Assembly: GCA_000171875.1 (NCBI GenBank)
Contig: ABHI01000002.1
Span: 744,001-808,000, forward strand
Origin: Flavobacteriales bacterium ALC-1
GTDB taxonomy: Bacteria > Bacteroidota > Bacteroidia > Flavobacteriales > Flavobacteriaceae
Length of the DNA: 64,000 nucleotides
Direction: 5' to 3'
The notes beneath the pieces were generated by a model, which saw nothing but the letters and a program-made list of their open reading frames with translations, was not told where the DNA came from and did not search any database. Both the position numbers and the translations under genes were made by a program. Below, piece after piece: positions 8,251 to 18,116 of this stretch (the first letter of the stretch is position 1; each line of letters starts with the position of its first letter).

Positions 8251-8604
8251 ATGAATATTAAAGAACAAGTACAAAAAATGGACGCCATAGTTTCTCAAGG
8301 AGCCATTGTAGATGCCGTAAAAGAATTCTTCGCGGATAATGCAAACACTTCAGATTATGACAATGGTGGCACGCAAGGAAAGCAAGAGATGATTACAAAA
8401 ATGGAAGGCTTTGCAGGAGCAATTGCCAAAGTAAATGGTATTACACATCACCATTCTATTGTAGATGGAAATGTATCTGCATCAGAGTTTACATTCGATT
8501 TTGATATGAAAGATGATAGTAAAATTTACTGGCACGAAATCATTCGCAGAATCTGGAATACAGACGGTAAAGTAATCCAAGAAGAATACTTCAACGCAGA
8601 GTAG
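8251..8604 (+). CDS. NTF2/SnoaL-like small protein
   Basis: A 117-residue cytosolic protein with the length and helix-then-sheet pattern of the SnoaL-like fold: N-terminal helices (VDAVKEFFADNANTSDY), a middle part with ITHHHSIVDGNVSASEFTFDF and a C-terminal strand pair around KIYWHEIIRRIWNTDGKVI. Members include enzymes and binding proteins, and no catalytic function can be assigned. It is the first gene downstream of the double-HTH AraC regulator and is in the same direction as the YHS and membrane-protein genes. Confidence 0.75.
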   Translation: MNIKEQVQKMDAIVSQGAIVDAVKEFFADNANTSDYDNGGTQGKQEMITKMEGFAGAIAKVNGITHHHSIVDGNVSASEFTFDFDMKDDSKIYWHEIIRRIWNTDGKVIQEEYFNAE

Positions 8605-8618
8605 GGCTGAATGTTAAG

Positions 8619-8639
8619 AAATTGTCCTGTGGACAATTT
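8619..8639 (+). other. Short intergenic hairpin
   Basis: A 9-bp perfect stem (AAATTGTCC / GGACAATTT) with a TGT loop lies 14 bp after the NTF2-like gene. It has only a weak T-tract, so it is more likely an RNA-stability or dispersed-repeat element than a full terminator. Confidence 0.5.
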
Positions 8640-8705
8640 TAATGAAGCGCCAGCTCGGAAGCGTTGGACAATAAATAACCACATAAAAATTAAAACAAAG
8701 AAACG

Positions 8706-9179
8706 ATGAGAAAATCATTAAAAACAATAGTAGTAGCAGTAGCTTTTTTATTTGCTACATCAGTATTTGCACAAGACAACAAAGCAAATAACATAGACAA
8801 CAGTAATATTGCATTACAAGGCTACAGTCCTGTATCGTATTTAGATTTAGGATTAGCACAACAAGGAGACAAGCAGTATAAGTCTGAATATAAAAAAGTA
8901 GTGTACTACTTCACCTCTGCAGAGCAGAAAGCAGCTTTTGATAAAAATCCGTCTAGGTACACGCCTCAATATGGTGGTTTCTGTGCTTTCGGAGCTTATG
9001 CAGGAGCTAAATTTAGAGTAGACCCAAACAAGTTTATCGTTGAAGATGGAAAATACTACCTGTATTTAAACAATGTAGAGTTAGATGCTAAGCAATTATG
9101 GATGGCAGAAAACAATCATAGCAAGTTAAAGACAGTTGCAGATAAGAATTGGGAGACATTGAGTAAAACACACAATTAA
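8706..9179 (+). CDS. Secreted YHS-domain protein
   Basis: A 157-residue protein with a signal peptide (residues 1-22, ending SVFAQ) and a YHS-type fold. The core runs from LQGYSPVSYLDLG through YYFTSAEQKAAFDKNPSRY to the cysteine-containing PQYGGFCAFG. This pattern is typical of the periplasmic YHS (seleno)protein family, where the cysteine replaces selenocysteine; the domain is thought to bind metals. A helical tail with a Trp-rich segment follows. It is followed 28 bp later by the small membrane protein, so the two are probably cotranscribed. The physiological role is unknown. Confidence 0.85.
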   Translation: MRKSLKTIVVAVAFLFATSVFAQDNKANNIDNSNIALQGYSPVSYLDLGLAQQGDKQYKSEYKKVVYYFTSAEQKAAFDKNPSRYTPQYGGFCAFGAYAGAKFRVDPNKFIVEDGKYYLYLNNVELDAKQLWMAENNHSKLKTVADKNWETLSKTHN

Positions 9180-9207
9180 CAACTTAGGAATCTTAAAATT
9201 TTAAATT

Positions 9208-9561
9208 ATGAAATTCATAACAAAAAGAATACATGCGTTTTTAGATTATCCTGTAGCCATTGCGCTTATTGTATTGCCATTTATACTAAGCTTAGGAAGC
9301 TCACACCCTTTGGCATTGCAGCTTTCTGTAGCAACAGGTATAGCAGCTTTTATTTTAACACTACTAACAGATCACCATTTAGGTATCTTTAAAGTACTGT
9401 CTTATAAACTACACTTAATTGTAGATTTTGCCGTAGCCATAGTATTTATAATATCACCTTTTGTCTTTGGTTTTAAAGGTATAGATGCTTACTATTATTG
9501 GATAAATGGAGCTGCAGTATTAAGTGTGGTGAGTTTGCATAAACCTGAAATTATTATTTGA
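9208..9561 (+). CDS. Small four-helix membrane protein (SPW-repeat-like)
   Basis: A 117-residue protein with four hydrophobic segments: about 13-32, 36-55, 68-86 and 92-110. It contains the motifs RIHAFLDYPVAIALIVLPF and KLHLIVDFAVAIVFIISPF, an internal duplication of an H-x(2-3)-D motif at the start of helices 1 and 3. This is typical of small SPW-like membrane proteins, whose function is unknown. It lies 28 bp behind the YHS gene and is probably the last gene of that operon. Confidence 0.7.
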   Translation: MKFITKRIHAFLDYPVAIALIVLPFILSLGSSHPLALQLSVATGIAAFILTLLTDHHLGIFKVLSYKLHLIVDFAVAIVFIISPFVFGFKGIDAYYYWINGAAVLSVVSLHKPEIII

Positions 9562-9885
9562 AAAATTTCTAATAATTGTATAGAATTAGATATAAGCACA
9601 AATTAGTGTTTCGTTAGTTAATAGCGATTTGAATTTTTATTTGAGTCGCTATTATTTTTATATGCTTTTATTATTCCGAATAGAATACTGAGCGCAGTCA
9701 AAGTGTATAGTGAAGAATCTCTTAGAAGATAACTTGACTATATAAAAATTTTCATCGAACTTCGTTATTTATATAGAGTTTATAAAGATTATAATCAAAT
9801 GTCGTGTAAATGTCGTCTATAAAACATTGTCGATTTTTGGAAAGCTTTGTGATTGAAGATAGTTTTACTTAAAATTTCAATTTGA
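9562..9885. other. Intergenic region with hairpin and dispersed repeat half-copy
   Basis: No coding sequence was seen in these 324 bp. They hold a terminator-like hairpin near 9620 and a single copy of the GAGCGCAGTC element at 9689-9699, followed by AT-rich sequence up to the XRE/WG gene. Confidence 0.6.
9620..9658 (+). terminator. Terminator-like hairpin after the YHS/membrane-protein operon
   Basis: Arms AATAGCGA (9620-9627) and TCGCTATT (9646-9653) are separated by an 18-nt loop and followed by ATTTTTA. It lies about 60 bp after the stop of the membrane-protein gene. The long loop lowers confidence. Confidence 0.5.
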
Positions 9886-10977
9886 ATGAATAAACTTGAT
9901 TTTGGAAAAGAATTAATTAAAATAAGAAAGGCTAGGGGTTTAACCCAAGCGGAAGTTGCAGAAAAGTGTAATGTAACTACTCGTACAATTCAGAGAATTG
10001 AATCTGGTGCAGTAAAACCAAGAAGCTCTACTATTAAAATTATTTCTGAATTTTTAGGAGTTAACTTTTTTGAAACTTCTGATCAAAATTCAAAATTGAA
10101 AAGCCATACGTTTTTATGGCGTCTAAAAGATCTTTTTAATTTTAAAACTAATCCCATGAAAAAAATTTCAATTCTTTCGACTTCAATTTTAATTATAGCT
10201 CTTATCTCTATAAATATATTTAGCATTGAGGCACAATCAAATGAACCTGCCAAAGAGCAGAAGACTGTATTAAAAGATGAGGATAAAGAAAACAACTTTT
10301 CTAAAGACTTTGACTATTTTAAAACTGAAAATGATTATGTATTATTTATTAAAGGTAATAAGCGAGGATTAATGACTAAAGATGGCAAAGTAATAGTCCC
10401 TTGTGAATACCATGAAATTGTGGTTCAAGGAAATTATGTTTTTACTGTTAAAGATAATAAGAGAGGGTTAATGAATTTAGAAGGGGAAGTAATAGTCCCT
10501 TGCAAATATGATCTATTTGAAATTCAAGGAAATTATATTATAACATTTAATAATAATAACCAAGGATTAATGAATATTGATGGTAAGACAATCATTCCTT
10601 GTGTATATAATAGATTTTCAATTGAAGGTAACTTGGTCTTAGTCTCAAAAAGTAATAAATATGGCTTAATGAACTTAGATGGAAAAATAATTGTTCCTTG
10701 TGAGTTCACCCATCTTGAAATGGGGGGGAATTATATAGCAACATTTAAAAATAATAAGCAAGGTTTAATGAACTTGGATGGTGAAACAATTATTCCTTGT
10801 GAATTTCATAAGTATGAAATTGAAAATAATTTTGTTTTAGTCACTAAATATAATAAGCATGGTCTAATGAATTTGGATGGAAAAGTAATTATTCCATGCG
10901 AATACGAATCTATAAAAATTGAAGGTGTTTATGCAATTACAAGTAAACAAGGAAAAAAAGAGCGAATTAGAATTTAA
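9886..10977 (+). CDS. XRE-family HTH - single TM - WG-repeat protein
   Basis: A 363-residue protein of unusual architecture. Residues 6-60 are an XRE-type HTH (LTQAEVAEKCNVTTRTIQRI). A hydrophobic helix at about 94-113 follows. Residues 158-355 are six tandem repeats of 33 residues of the WG/KWG type, consensus NKxGLMNLDGKxIIPCEY with a conserved Pro-Cys. Topologically it could be a membrane-tethered transcription factor with an extracytoplasmic sensor. Met91 starts a perfect signal-peptide-like stretch (MKKISILSTSILIIALISIN), so a secreted WG protein might also be made from the internal ATG at 10156. No partner gene is obvious; it stands alone between intergenic gaps. Confidence 0.82.
   Translation: MNKLDFGKELIKIRKARGLTQAEVAEKCNVTTRTIQRIESGAVKPRSSTIKIISEFLGVNFFETSDQNSKLKSHTFLWRLKDLFNFKTNPMKKISILSTSILIIALISINIFSIEAQSNEPAKEQKTVLKDEDKENNFSKDFDYFKTENDYVLFIKGNKRGLMTKDGKVIVPCEYHEIVVQGNYVFTVKDNKRGLMNLEGEVIVPCKYDLFEIQGNYIITFNNNNQGLMNIDGKTIIPCVYNRFSIEGNLVLVSKSNKYGLMNLDGKIIVPCEFTHLEMGGNYIATFKNNKQGLMNLDGETIIPCEFHKYEIENNFVLVTKYNKHGLMNLDGKVIIPCEYESIKIEGVYAITSKQGKKERIRI
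10357..10950 (+). repeat. Six in-frame 99-bp tandem repeats encoding WG motifs
   Basis: Six consecutive 33-codon units begin at N-K/N-x-G-L-M and carry I-I/V-P-C near the middle. The DNA copies are diverged at synonymous sites, so the array is old and is kept at protein level. Each copy has one Cys, giving six regularly spaced cysteines. Confidence 0.9.
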
Positions 10978-10999
10978 ACTAAAGTCGAGTTAATAAAAT

Positions 11000-11638
11000 T
11001 TATTTTAAAACCTTTAATATACTATCGCAACTCTTAATGCCATTGATAGTTGCATCGCGTTTTATAGTTAAAGAACCGCGTGCACTTTGCATAATATTTT
11101 TCAGTAACTTTTCGTCTTTAAAAGGGGATTTACCTTGTGGTATTAAGTCGTAATCGGTGTGGTGTATAAAGTAATCTCCTAAATATTCTTTATTAATTAT
11201 TTCTTGTCTTTCGTAAGCTTTTAGAATCGCTTTATAATCAGAGTAATGCTTTTGTATGGTCGTTTTGAGCTCAAAATCGTTCATTAATTTTAAATCACCA
11301 GAGTTTACAAGTGTTTGGTGTGTATAATCTTTTGGTGTAAAGTTAGTGAGGTTAGCAACAGCATAAACACCTCTTAGTCGCTCATTTTTATTTGGCACCT
11401 GTTTACCTAAAATAGAAATGACCTCTTGGGCTTGTTCTATGGTTGTATTAATTTGTACGAGGTTAGCTTCTAGTTGTGCTTTGTCTGCTGCAATATCTTG
11501 TTTAAGATTAATAATATACTGCTCTTTTTGTGCTTTGTCCGATCTGTCTTCTCCCCATTTATTCATGGCAAAAGCAAGAGATATACCTATAATGACGATT
11601 AAGATTTCGCCTAAAGCGTAAATAATTGTTTTCTTCAT
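11000..11638 (-). CDS. DUF6090 family membrane-anchored protein
   Basis: A 212-residue protein with one N-terminal membrane helix (IIYALGEILIVIIGISLAFA) followed directly by NKWGEDR, the signature start of the DUF6090 family common in marine Bacteroidota. The remainder is helical, with a long coiled-coil-like stretch (about 30-75), and is expected in the periplasm. Function unknown. It is a single gene convergent with the XRE/WG gene. Confidence 0.8.
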   Translation of the reverse strand: MKKTIIYALGEILIVIIGISLAFAMNKWGEDRSDKAQKEQYIINLKQDIAADKAQLEANLVQINTTIEQAQEVISILGKQVPNKNERLRGVYAVANLTNFTPKDYTHQTLVNSGDLKLMNDFELKTTIQKHYSDYKAILKAYERQEIINKEYLGDYFIHHTDYDLIPQGKSPFKDEKLLKNIMQSARGSLTIKRDATINGIKSCDSILKVLK

Positions 11639-11782
11639 TAAACCATTTGCAATTAGTTAGGTCTAAGTTAATAAATAGAATTTTAATGCTTTTAAAATCC
11701 TATTTACTAAACCGTCATATAAATACATAAAATAGAAGCATACTATAGACATAAGACTACCTAACCTTTAAATCAATTCATC

Positions 11783-12991
11783 ATGAAAAATGTGTTAAAA
11801 GTCTTAAGCTGTGCTATAGTTATGGGGTGTGCTTCTGACAACTATGATAGTGTCAATTCCGATAATGGAAATATAATAGATGACGGCTCAGGTGTTGTTA
11901 TAGACTTATCTGATTACTTCAATATAGATTTTAATAGTTTAGATAATTACGAAAATCAGCCTATTCCTAATTATATTAATGAAGATAATACCCCAAACGG
12001 AAATCAAATAACCGATGAAGGTGCGACCTTAGGGCGTATTTTGTTTTATGATAACAGCCTGTCTTTTAATAATACGGTGTCTTGTGCGAGTTGCCATAAA
12101 CAAGCTTCTGCTTTTGGAGATATAGACGACGTTAGTTTAGGAGCTAATGGTATAACCGGCAGACATTCCATGCGCTTAATTAATGCAAGATTTGGTGATG
12201 AAACTAATTTCTTTTGGGATGAACGCGCTAATTCCTTAGAGCAGCAAACAACAATGCCTATAAGAGATCATGCAGAAATGGGGTTTAGTGGTGAGAATGG
12301 TAATCCAGATTTTAATGATTTAATAACTAGGCTAGAAGCCGTCAATTATTACCCTGAATTATTTTTGAGAGCTTTTGGTTCTGAAACTATTAATGAAACC
12401 CAAATTCAAAATGCCTTGTCTCAATTTATTAGAAGTATACAATCTTTTGATAGTAAGTACGATGATAATAGAGCGCTTGTAAATAATGATAATCAGCCAT
12501 TTCCAAATTTTACAAATCAGGAGAATACAGGGAAGCAACTATTTATGCAGCCACCAAATTTAAATGATCAAGGAGTACGAATTGATGGAGGTTTTGGTTG
12601 TGCTGGTTGTCATGGTGCACCTGAGTTTTCTATTGCTGAGAATAGAGGTAACAACGGGGTGATAGGTGTGTTTGGTAGTGATGCTATTGATATTACCGTT
12701 ACGAGGTCTCCAACATTAAGAGATCTAATTGGTGCAAACGGTCAAAGTAATGGAGCTTTTTTTCATGATGCTTCTGCAAGTAGTTTAGAGGATGTGCTGT
12801 TGCACTATAATGCTATAGAAACTAATAACCCAAATTTAGATAACCGATTACGTTCAGGGAATAACCCGCAACAACTACAAATGACAACAGCAGAAATGGA
12901 GGCTGTAATTGCCTTTTTATCTACACTAACTGGCGAAAATGTTTATAGCGACGAAAAGTGGTCTAACCCTTTTGTGAGCAATGGAGAATAA
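11783..12991 (+). CDS. Di-haem cytochrome c peroxidase family lipoprotein
   Basis: A 402-residue exported protein. The N-terminus ends in a lipobox-like AIVMGC, so it is probably a lipoprotein. It carries two c-type haem sites: C101-A-S-C-H105 in the N-terminal half and C273-A-G-C-H277 in the C-terminal half. The first is followed by QASAFGD and the second by a TRSPTLRDL segment, as in the MauG/CcpA peroxidase superfamily. Members reduce hydrogen peroxide with electrons from periplasmic donors or act as oxidative-modification enzymes. The N-terminal 40 residues are a low-complexity Asp/Asn-rich linker. It is a single gene ended by a strong terminator. Confidence 0.9.
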   Translation: MKNVLKVLSCAIVMGCASDNYDSVNSDNGNIIDDGSGVVIDLSDYFNIDFNSLDNYENQPIPNYINEDNTPNGNQITDEGATLGRILFYDNSLSFNNTVSCASCHKQASAFGDIDDVSLGANGITGRHSMRLINARFGDETNFFWDERANSLEQQTTMPIRDHAEMGFSGENGNPDFNDLITRLEAVNYYPELFLRAFGSETINETQIQNALSQFIRSIQSFDSKYDDNRALVNNDNQPFPNFTNQENTGKQLFMQPPNLNDQGVRIDGGFGCAGCHGAPEFSIAENRGNNGVIGVFGSDAIDITVTRSPTLRDLIGANGQSNGAFFHDASASSLEDVLLHYNAIETNNPNLDNRLRSGNNPQQLQMTTAEMEAVIAFLSTLTGENVYSDEKWSNPFVSNGE

Positions 12992-13013
12992 CCTAATGGA
13001 TTTAAAAAAAACA

Positions 13014-13045
13014 AAAGCCTTTGATGAAAATCAAAGGCTTTATGG
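13014..13045 (+). terminator. Intrinsic terminator after the cytochrome c peroxidase gene
   Basis: A 12-bp stem AAAGCCTTTGAT / ATCAAAGGCTTT closes a GAAA tetraloop. The same loop and lower stem recur in the terminator at 15784. Confidence 0.85.
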
Positions 13046-13176
13046 TTTGTAATCGTAATTGAATATTTTTTAAAATCCATTTTAGTGTAACAATATGTGG
13101 ACATTATTCGTTATTTTATAAAAACTTGTAGTGCTAAGGCATAATTAAATGCTAATTTAGAGCACTAAGACCACTA

Positions 13177-13980
13177 ATGAAAATACTAACAAAAGGTAAT
13201 TATTATGGAAGCCAAAATGGAGAGAAATCTTTTAATGGCATTTTATTATCAGAATATGATTATCTAACTCCTCGAACAGATTGGCATTATCATGAAAACC
13301 CATACTTTATGTATGTGCTTCGTGGCAATATGAAGGATTGCAATACGAGACAAGAGACATTGTGTCCTGCAGGAAGCTTAATGTTTAATAATTGGCAAGA
13401 AGAACACTACGGTTCTAAGCATTCATTAGATGCAGGAGGTTTTCATTTGGAGTTCGAAAAAAAATGGTTTGATGATAACGATATAGATTCGGACCTTTTT
13501 GAGGGTAGTCAACTCATACAAAATCCCAAAGTACATTTGTTATTTGCAAAATTATATCACGAGTTTAAACTTCAGGATGATTATAGTTCGGTTACCGTAG
13601 AGCTATTATTATTACAAATTAGTGAAGCTATTAGCGAACTAACATGCCAAGATAAGCAAGTTATGCCTCCATGGGTAGAGCATTTAAAAGAGCTTTTGCA
13701 TTATGACGATTCTAGCCTCAGCTTGCAATATCTAGCTGAGCAACTTAATATACATCCAGTGCATATTTCTAGAGCGGTTCCAAAATACTTTTCAATGAGT
13801 CTTGGTGAATATATTAGGCAAAACAAAATAAAGAAGACGATTCCACTTCTGCTAAATAAGGAACAGTCATTAACAAGTATTGCTTACGATGTTGGGTTTT
13901 CTGATCAAAGCCATTTTAATCGTGTATTTAAATCAGCCTTCGATATGAACCCAAGCCTATATCGAAAAAACATCAAATAA
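13177..13980 (+). CDS. AraC-family transcriptional regulator with cupin sensor
   Basis: A 267-residue protein with an N-terminal cupin-like effector domain (DWHYHENPYFMYVLRG; CPAGSLMFNNWQEEH) containing several histidines, and a C-terminal AraC HTH (about 165-265, with LTSIAYDVGFSDQSHFNRVF). The arrangement is that of a classic ligand-responsive AraC protein. The serine hydrolase gene begins 71 bp downstream in the same direction and may be its target or cotranscribed with it, although a -7 box lies in the gap. The ligand is unknown. Confidence 0.85.
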   Translation: MKILTKGNYYGSQNGEKSFNGILLSEYDYLTPRTDWHYHENPYFMYVLRGNMKDCNTRQETLCPAGSLMFNNWQEEHYGSKHSLDAGGFHLEFEKKWFDDNDIDSDLFEGSQLIQNPKVHLLFAKLYHEFKLQDDYSSVTVELLLLQISEAISELTCQDKQVMPPWVEHLKELLHYDDSSLSLQYLAEQLNIHPVHISRAVPKYFSMSLGEYIRQNKIKKTIPLLLNKEQSLTSIAYDVGFSDQSHFNRVFKSAFDMNPSLYRKNIK

Positions 13981-14025
13981 GCACCTCATGTTAATTTGAT
14001 ACAATTTTTAAAAGTAGAGGTACTT

Positions 14026-14033
14026 TATTTTTG
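14026..14033 (+). promoter_or_regulatory. Candidate -7 box for the serine hydrolase gene
   Basis: TATTTTTG matches TAnnTTTG 18 nt before the ATG at 14052. A TTTG further upstream is 27 nt away, too far for a normal -33 element, so confidence is modest. Confidence 0.35.
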
Positions 14034-14051
14034 TAGCTAAAATTATATAAA

Positions 14052-15770
14052 ATGAATAGGTATTTAAAAATCTGCGTAGTTCTTTTCTTTTCAACATTAA
14101 TGAGTTGTGCGCAAAGTAATAAACAGAATTATCAAGGGGAATGGATAGGGTTTTTACCTAATAAAAAAAGCTTCAATTTTAAAGTAGTCTTAAAGAATTT
14201 AGGTGAGAATAAGTTTCAATTTGCGTTAACCAATGATGAAAAACTTATTGAGCAAGATATTAAGTCTTCTAATAAAGAAGGTGTAAAGTTCGATATCAAT
14301 GAGGAGTTGTTTTTCGATTTAAAATTTAATGATAATAAGCAGAAACTTATAGGGTTTATTAAATCTGGTAAGTTCCTCTACCATGTTTCTTTATCAAATC
14401 AAGGCAATCAAACCTTTTCTGGTGCTTGGAATGCATTTATGGTTGATAATGGTTTGCAATCAGATGACATTAATCTTTATGTTGAACATACAGAAGATGG
14501 CGGTATTGTTGCTTATCCCTTTTTTGGGGACCAGAGGTTTAGAGGCACATGGACTAGAGATTTTAAAAAAGAAGGCGACCTATTAAAGTTTACCGATGGT
14601 AATGCGGGGTTTAATTTTCGTGCTAAGTTTTTAGAGAAATCAATAGAGCTAGAAATTTTATTAACAGATGTCTTAATTACCAAAACCAGTTTAAAATATG
14701 CTAAAGATGGCTGGGATTATAATTCAAATCCAATTGAAAAGCCTCAAAATACCAATACACCAGAGCAATTAAATGATGGTTGGGATACGGCAAGTATAAG
14801 TGACTTCGGAATTGATAAAGCTGAACTTCTAAGATTGATTGATGATGTTAATTCAGAAAAATTAGTGAATACACACAGTGTTTTAATTACCAAAGAAAAC
14901 AAGCTCGTTTTTGAAACTTATTTTGATGGCCATAATGTTGATATACCACATGATTTGCGTTCAGCTTCGAAGAGTATTTCATCAGCAATGATTGGAATAG
15001 CTATAGAGGACAAAATTATCGGAAGTGTAGAAGATAAACTGTACGATTACATCCCTGAAATATATAAATCAGCAGAAGATGCTTTAAAAGCTAAAATAAA
15101 GATCAAAGATTTACTAACGATGAGCTCTGGGTTAGATGTTAATAATTTAGCTTCTGAAGATTATTATCAAAATCCTGACAACCCTAAAAGTTGGCTTAAA
15201 ACGGTTATGGATGCACCTATGGTACAAGAACCAGGAACTTATGCTGATTATGGATCAGCGAATCCTTTTTTATTGGGTGTGTGTCTAAATGAGCGATTGG
15301 AAATACCACTTGAGAATTATATGGATGAGAAATTGTTTAAACCTTTAGGAATAACCAATTACATCAATCAAACAGATGATTCTGAAATTACACCGTATTT
15401 TGGTGGAGGTATGCTCTTAACCTCAAGAGATTTACTAAAGTTTGGGCAACTATATTCGAATAAAGGAAAATGGAACGGAACACAGATAATTTCTGAAAAA
15501 TGGGTTGCAGAATCTTTTGAAAAGTATTTACAATTGCAGGATAGTAGAGATAAAAATCATTACGGTTATTTTTGGTGGCATGACACTTATAGTGTTAATG
15601 GAAAAGCTATTGATTGTATTGAAGCAAGAGGCGCAGGAGGACAGTTTATTTTTATAATTCCAGAGTTAGAATCAGTTATAGTAATTACTTCAGGGAATTT
15701 TAGAAATAGAAAAGGGAATCAACCCAGAGATATATTAAAAGAGTATTTGCTACCAGCTCTGCTTAATTAA
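14052..15770 (+). CDS. Beta-lactamase-fold serine hydrolase lipoprotein
   Basis: A 572-residue exported protein with a lipobox (LMSCAQSN, Cys18 or so). Residues 25-225 form a beta-rich domain with no assigned function. The C-terminal ~340 residues are a class C beta-lactamase/penicillin-binding-protein-like hydrolase. The nucleophile motif is S304-A-S-K307, followed by YADYGSANPFLLG at the Y-x-N position and a late EARGAGGQFIFI strand corresponding to the third motif. Such proteins are usually peptidases or esterases of the cell envelope and not drug-resistance enzymes. The gene is followed by a strong terminator. Confidence 0.85.
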   Translation: MNRYLKICVVLFFSTLMSCAQSNKQNYQGEWIGFLPNKKSFNFKVVLKNLGENKFQFALTNDEKLIEQDIKSSNKEGVKFDINEELFFDLKFNDNKQKLIGFIKSGKFLYHVSLSNQGNQTFSGAWNAFMVDNGLQSDDINLYVEHTEDGGIVAYPFFGDQRFRGTWTRDFKKEGDLLKFTDGNAGFNFRAKFLEKSIELEILLTDVLITKTSLKYAKDGWDYNSNPIEKPQNTNTPEQLNDGWDTASISDFGIDKAELLRLIDDVNSEKLVNTHSVLITKENKLVFETYFDGHNVDIPHDLRSASKSISSAMIGIAIEDKIIGSVEDKLYDYIPEIYKSAEDALKAKIKIKDLLTMSSGLDVNNLASEDYYQNPDNPKSWLKTVMDAPMVQEPGTYADYGSANPFLLGVCLNERLEIPLENYMDEKLFKPLGITNYINQTDDSEITPYFGGGMLLTSRDLLKFGQLYSNKGKWNGTQIISEKWVAESFEKYLQLQDSRDKNHYGYFWWHDTYSVNGKAIDCIEARGAGGQFIFIIPELESVIVITSGNFRNRKGNQPRDILKEYLLPALLN

Positions 15771-15783
15771 AAGTAGTAATTAA

Positions 15784-15818
15784 AAAAGCCCTTGATGAAA
15801 ATCAAGGGCTTTTGTTTT
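15784..15818 (+). terminator. Intrinsic terminator after the serine hydrolase gene
   Basis: The stem AAAAGCCCTTGAT / ATCAAGGGCTTTT with a GAAA tetraloop is followed by a T-rich run. It is close in sequence to the terminator at 13014. Confidence 0.88.
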
Positions 15819-15932
15819 TATAACTGCAGTTCAGCTTCGCTCACAGACCAGTTTTATAATTTGATTGTCGAGGTTCTCATTAATACGTTATATTTCGCAT
15901 GAGTGAGATAACTCATCTGTGGCGATTCGCCA

Positions 15933-17609
<1,677 letters not shown>

Positions 17610-17671
17610 AAATGTTAGTTTTAATTTTTTATGAATTGGCTAAAGGCTATACGCCAATAGCAAAAAGCATT

Positions 17672-17947
17672 TTAGATTATTGCTAAGATATCACTCTCAC
17701 GCATCATTAAATAGTCTTTGCCTTCTAGTTTAAGTTCTGTACCGCCATACTTTCCATAAAGTACAGTGTCACCAACTTTTACAGTTAAAGGTTCATCTTT
17801 TTTTCCGTTGCCAATAGCGACAACAGTTCCTTTTTGCGGTTTTTCTTTGGCGTTATCTGGAATAATAATACCAGAAGCTGTAGTTGTTTCAGCTTCCATT
17901 GGTTCTACAAGAACTCGGTCTGCTAAAGGTTTAATGTTTAAGCCCAT
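17672..17947 (-). CDS. groES: 10-kDa co-chaperonin GroES
   Basis: A 91-residue protein of normal length. It contains the conserved [11 protein letters not shown] start, the mobile-loop region [17 protein letters not shown] and the [11 protein letters not shown] segment. It forms the heptameric lid of the GroEL folding chamber. It is the first gene of the groES-groEL operon and is preceded by a candidate sigma-54-like sequence at 17997-18012. Confidence 0.98.
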   Translation of the reverse strand: MGLNIKPLADRVLVEPMEAETTTASGIIIPDNAKEKPQKGTVVAIGNGKKDEPLTVKVGDTVLYGKYGGTELKLEGKDYLMMRESDILAII

Positions 17948-17996
17948 TGTTGTATGTTTTTAGTTGTTTAATTTATAATTTACGCTAAAGCGTATT

Positions 17997-18012
17997 TCGA
18001 AAATTATGCCAA
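17997..18012 (-). promoter_or_regulatory. Sigma-54-like -24/-12 sequence upstream of groES
   Basis: On the minus strand the sequence TTGGCATAATTTTCGA resembles the RpoN consensus TTGGCA-N(5-6)-TTGC: the -24 half (TTGGCA) is perfect and the -12 half (TTCG) is poor. It lies 50 bp upstream of the groES ATG. A sigma-54 activator gene is nearby at 20202-21467. Confidence 0.35.
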
Positions 18013-18056
18013 GTACAGATGACTGACAAACTTGCAGATTTACACGCTAAATATTT

Positions 18057-18086
18057 TAATAAAAAAAGCCAGCTGAATAGCTGGCT
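18057..18086 (-). terminator. Intrinsic terminator of the miaB-secG operon
   Basis: The hairpin AAGCCAGCT / AGCTGGCTT with a 4-nt loop is followed, in the minus-strand direction, by a run of T. It lies 30 bp downstream of the secG stop. Confidence 0.88.
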
Positions 18087-18116
18087 TAATATATTTTTTT
18101 CACAAGAAATTGAATA

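Noticed and set aside
10357..10950. Regular ~99-bp repeats considered as a CRISPR-like or satellite array
   Set aside because: The units are in frame, diverged at synonymous positions and encode WG repeats, so they are protein repeats.
14052..15770. Annotation of the serine hydrolase as a drug-resistance beta-lactamase
   Set aside because: The large N-terminal domain and the YGSAN-type second motif fit envelope esterase/peptidase relatives; no resistance context.
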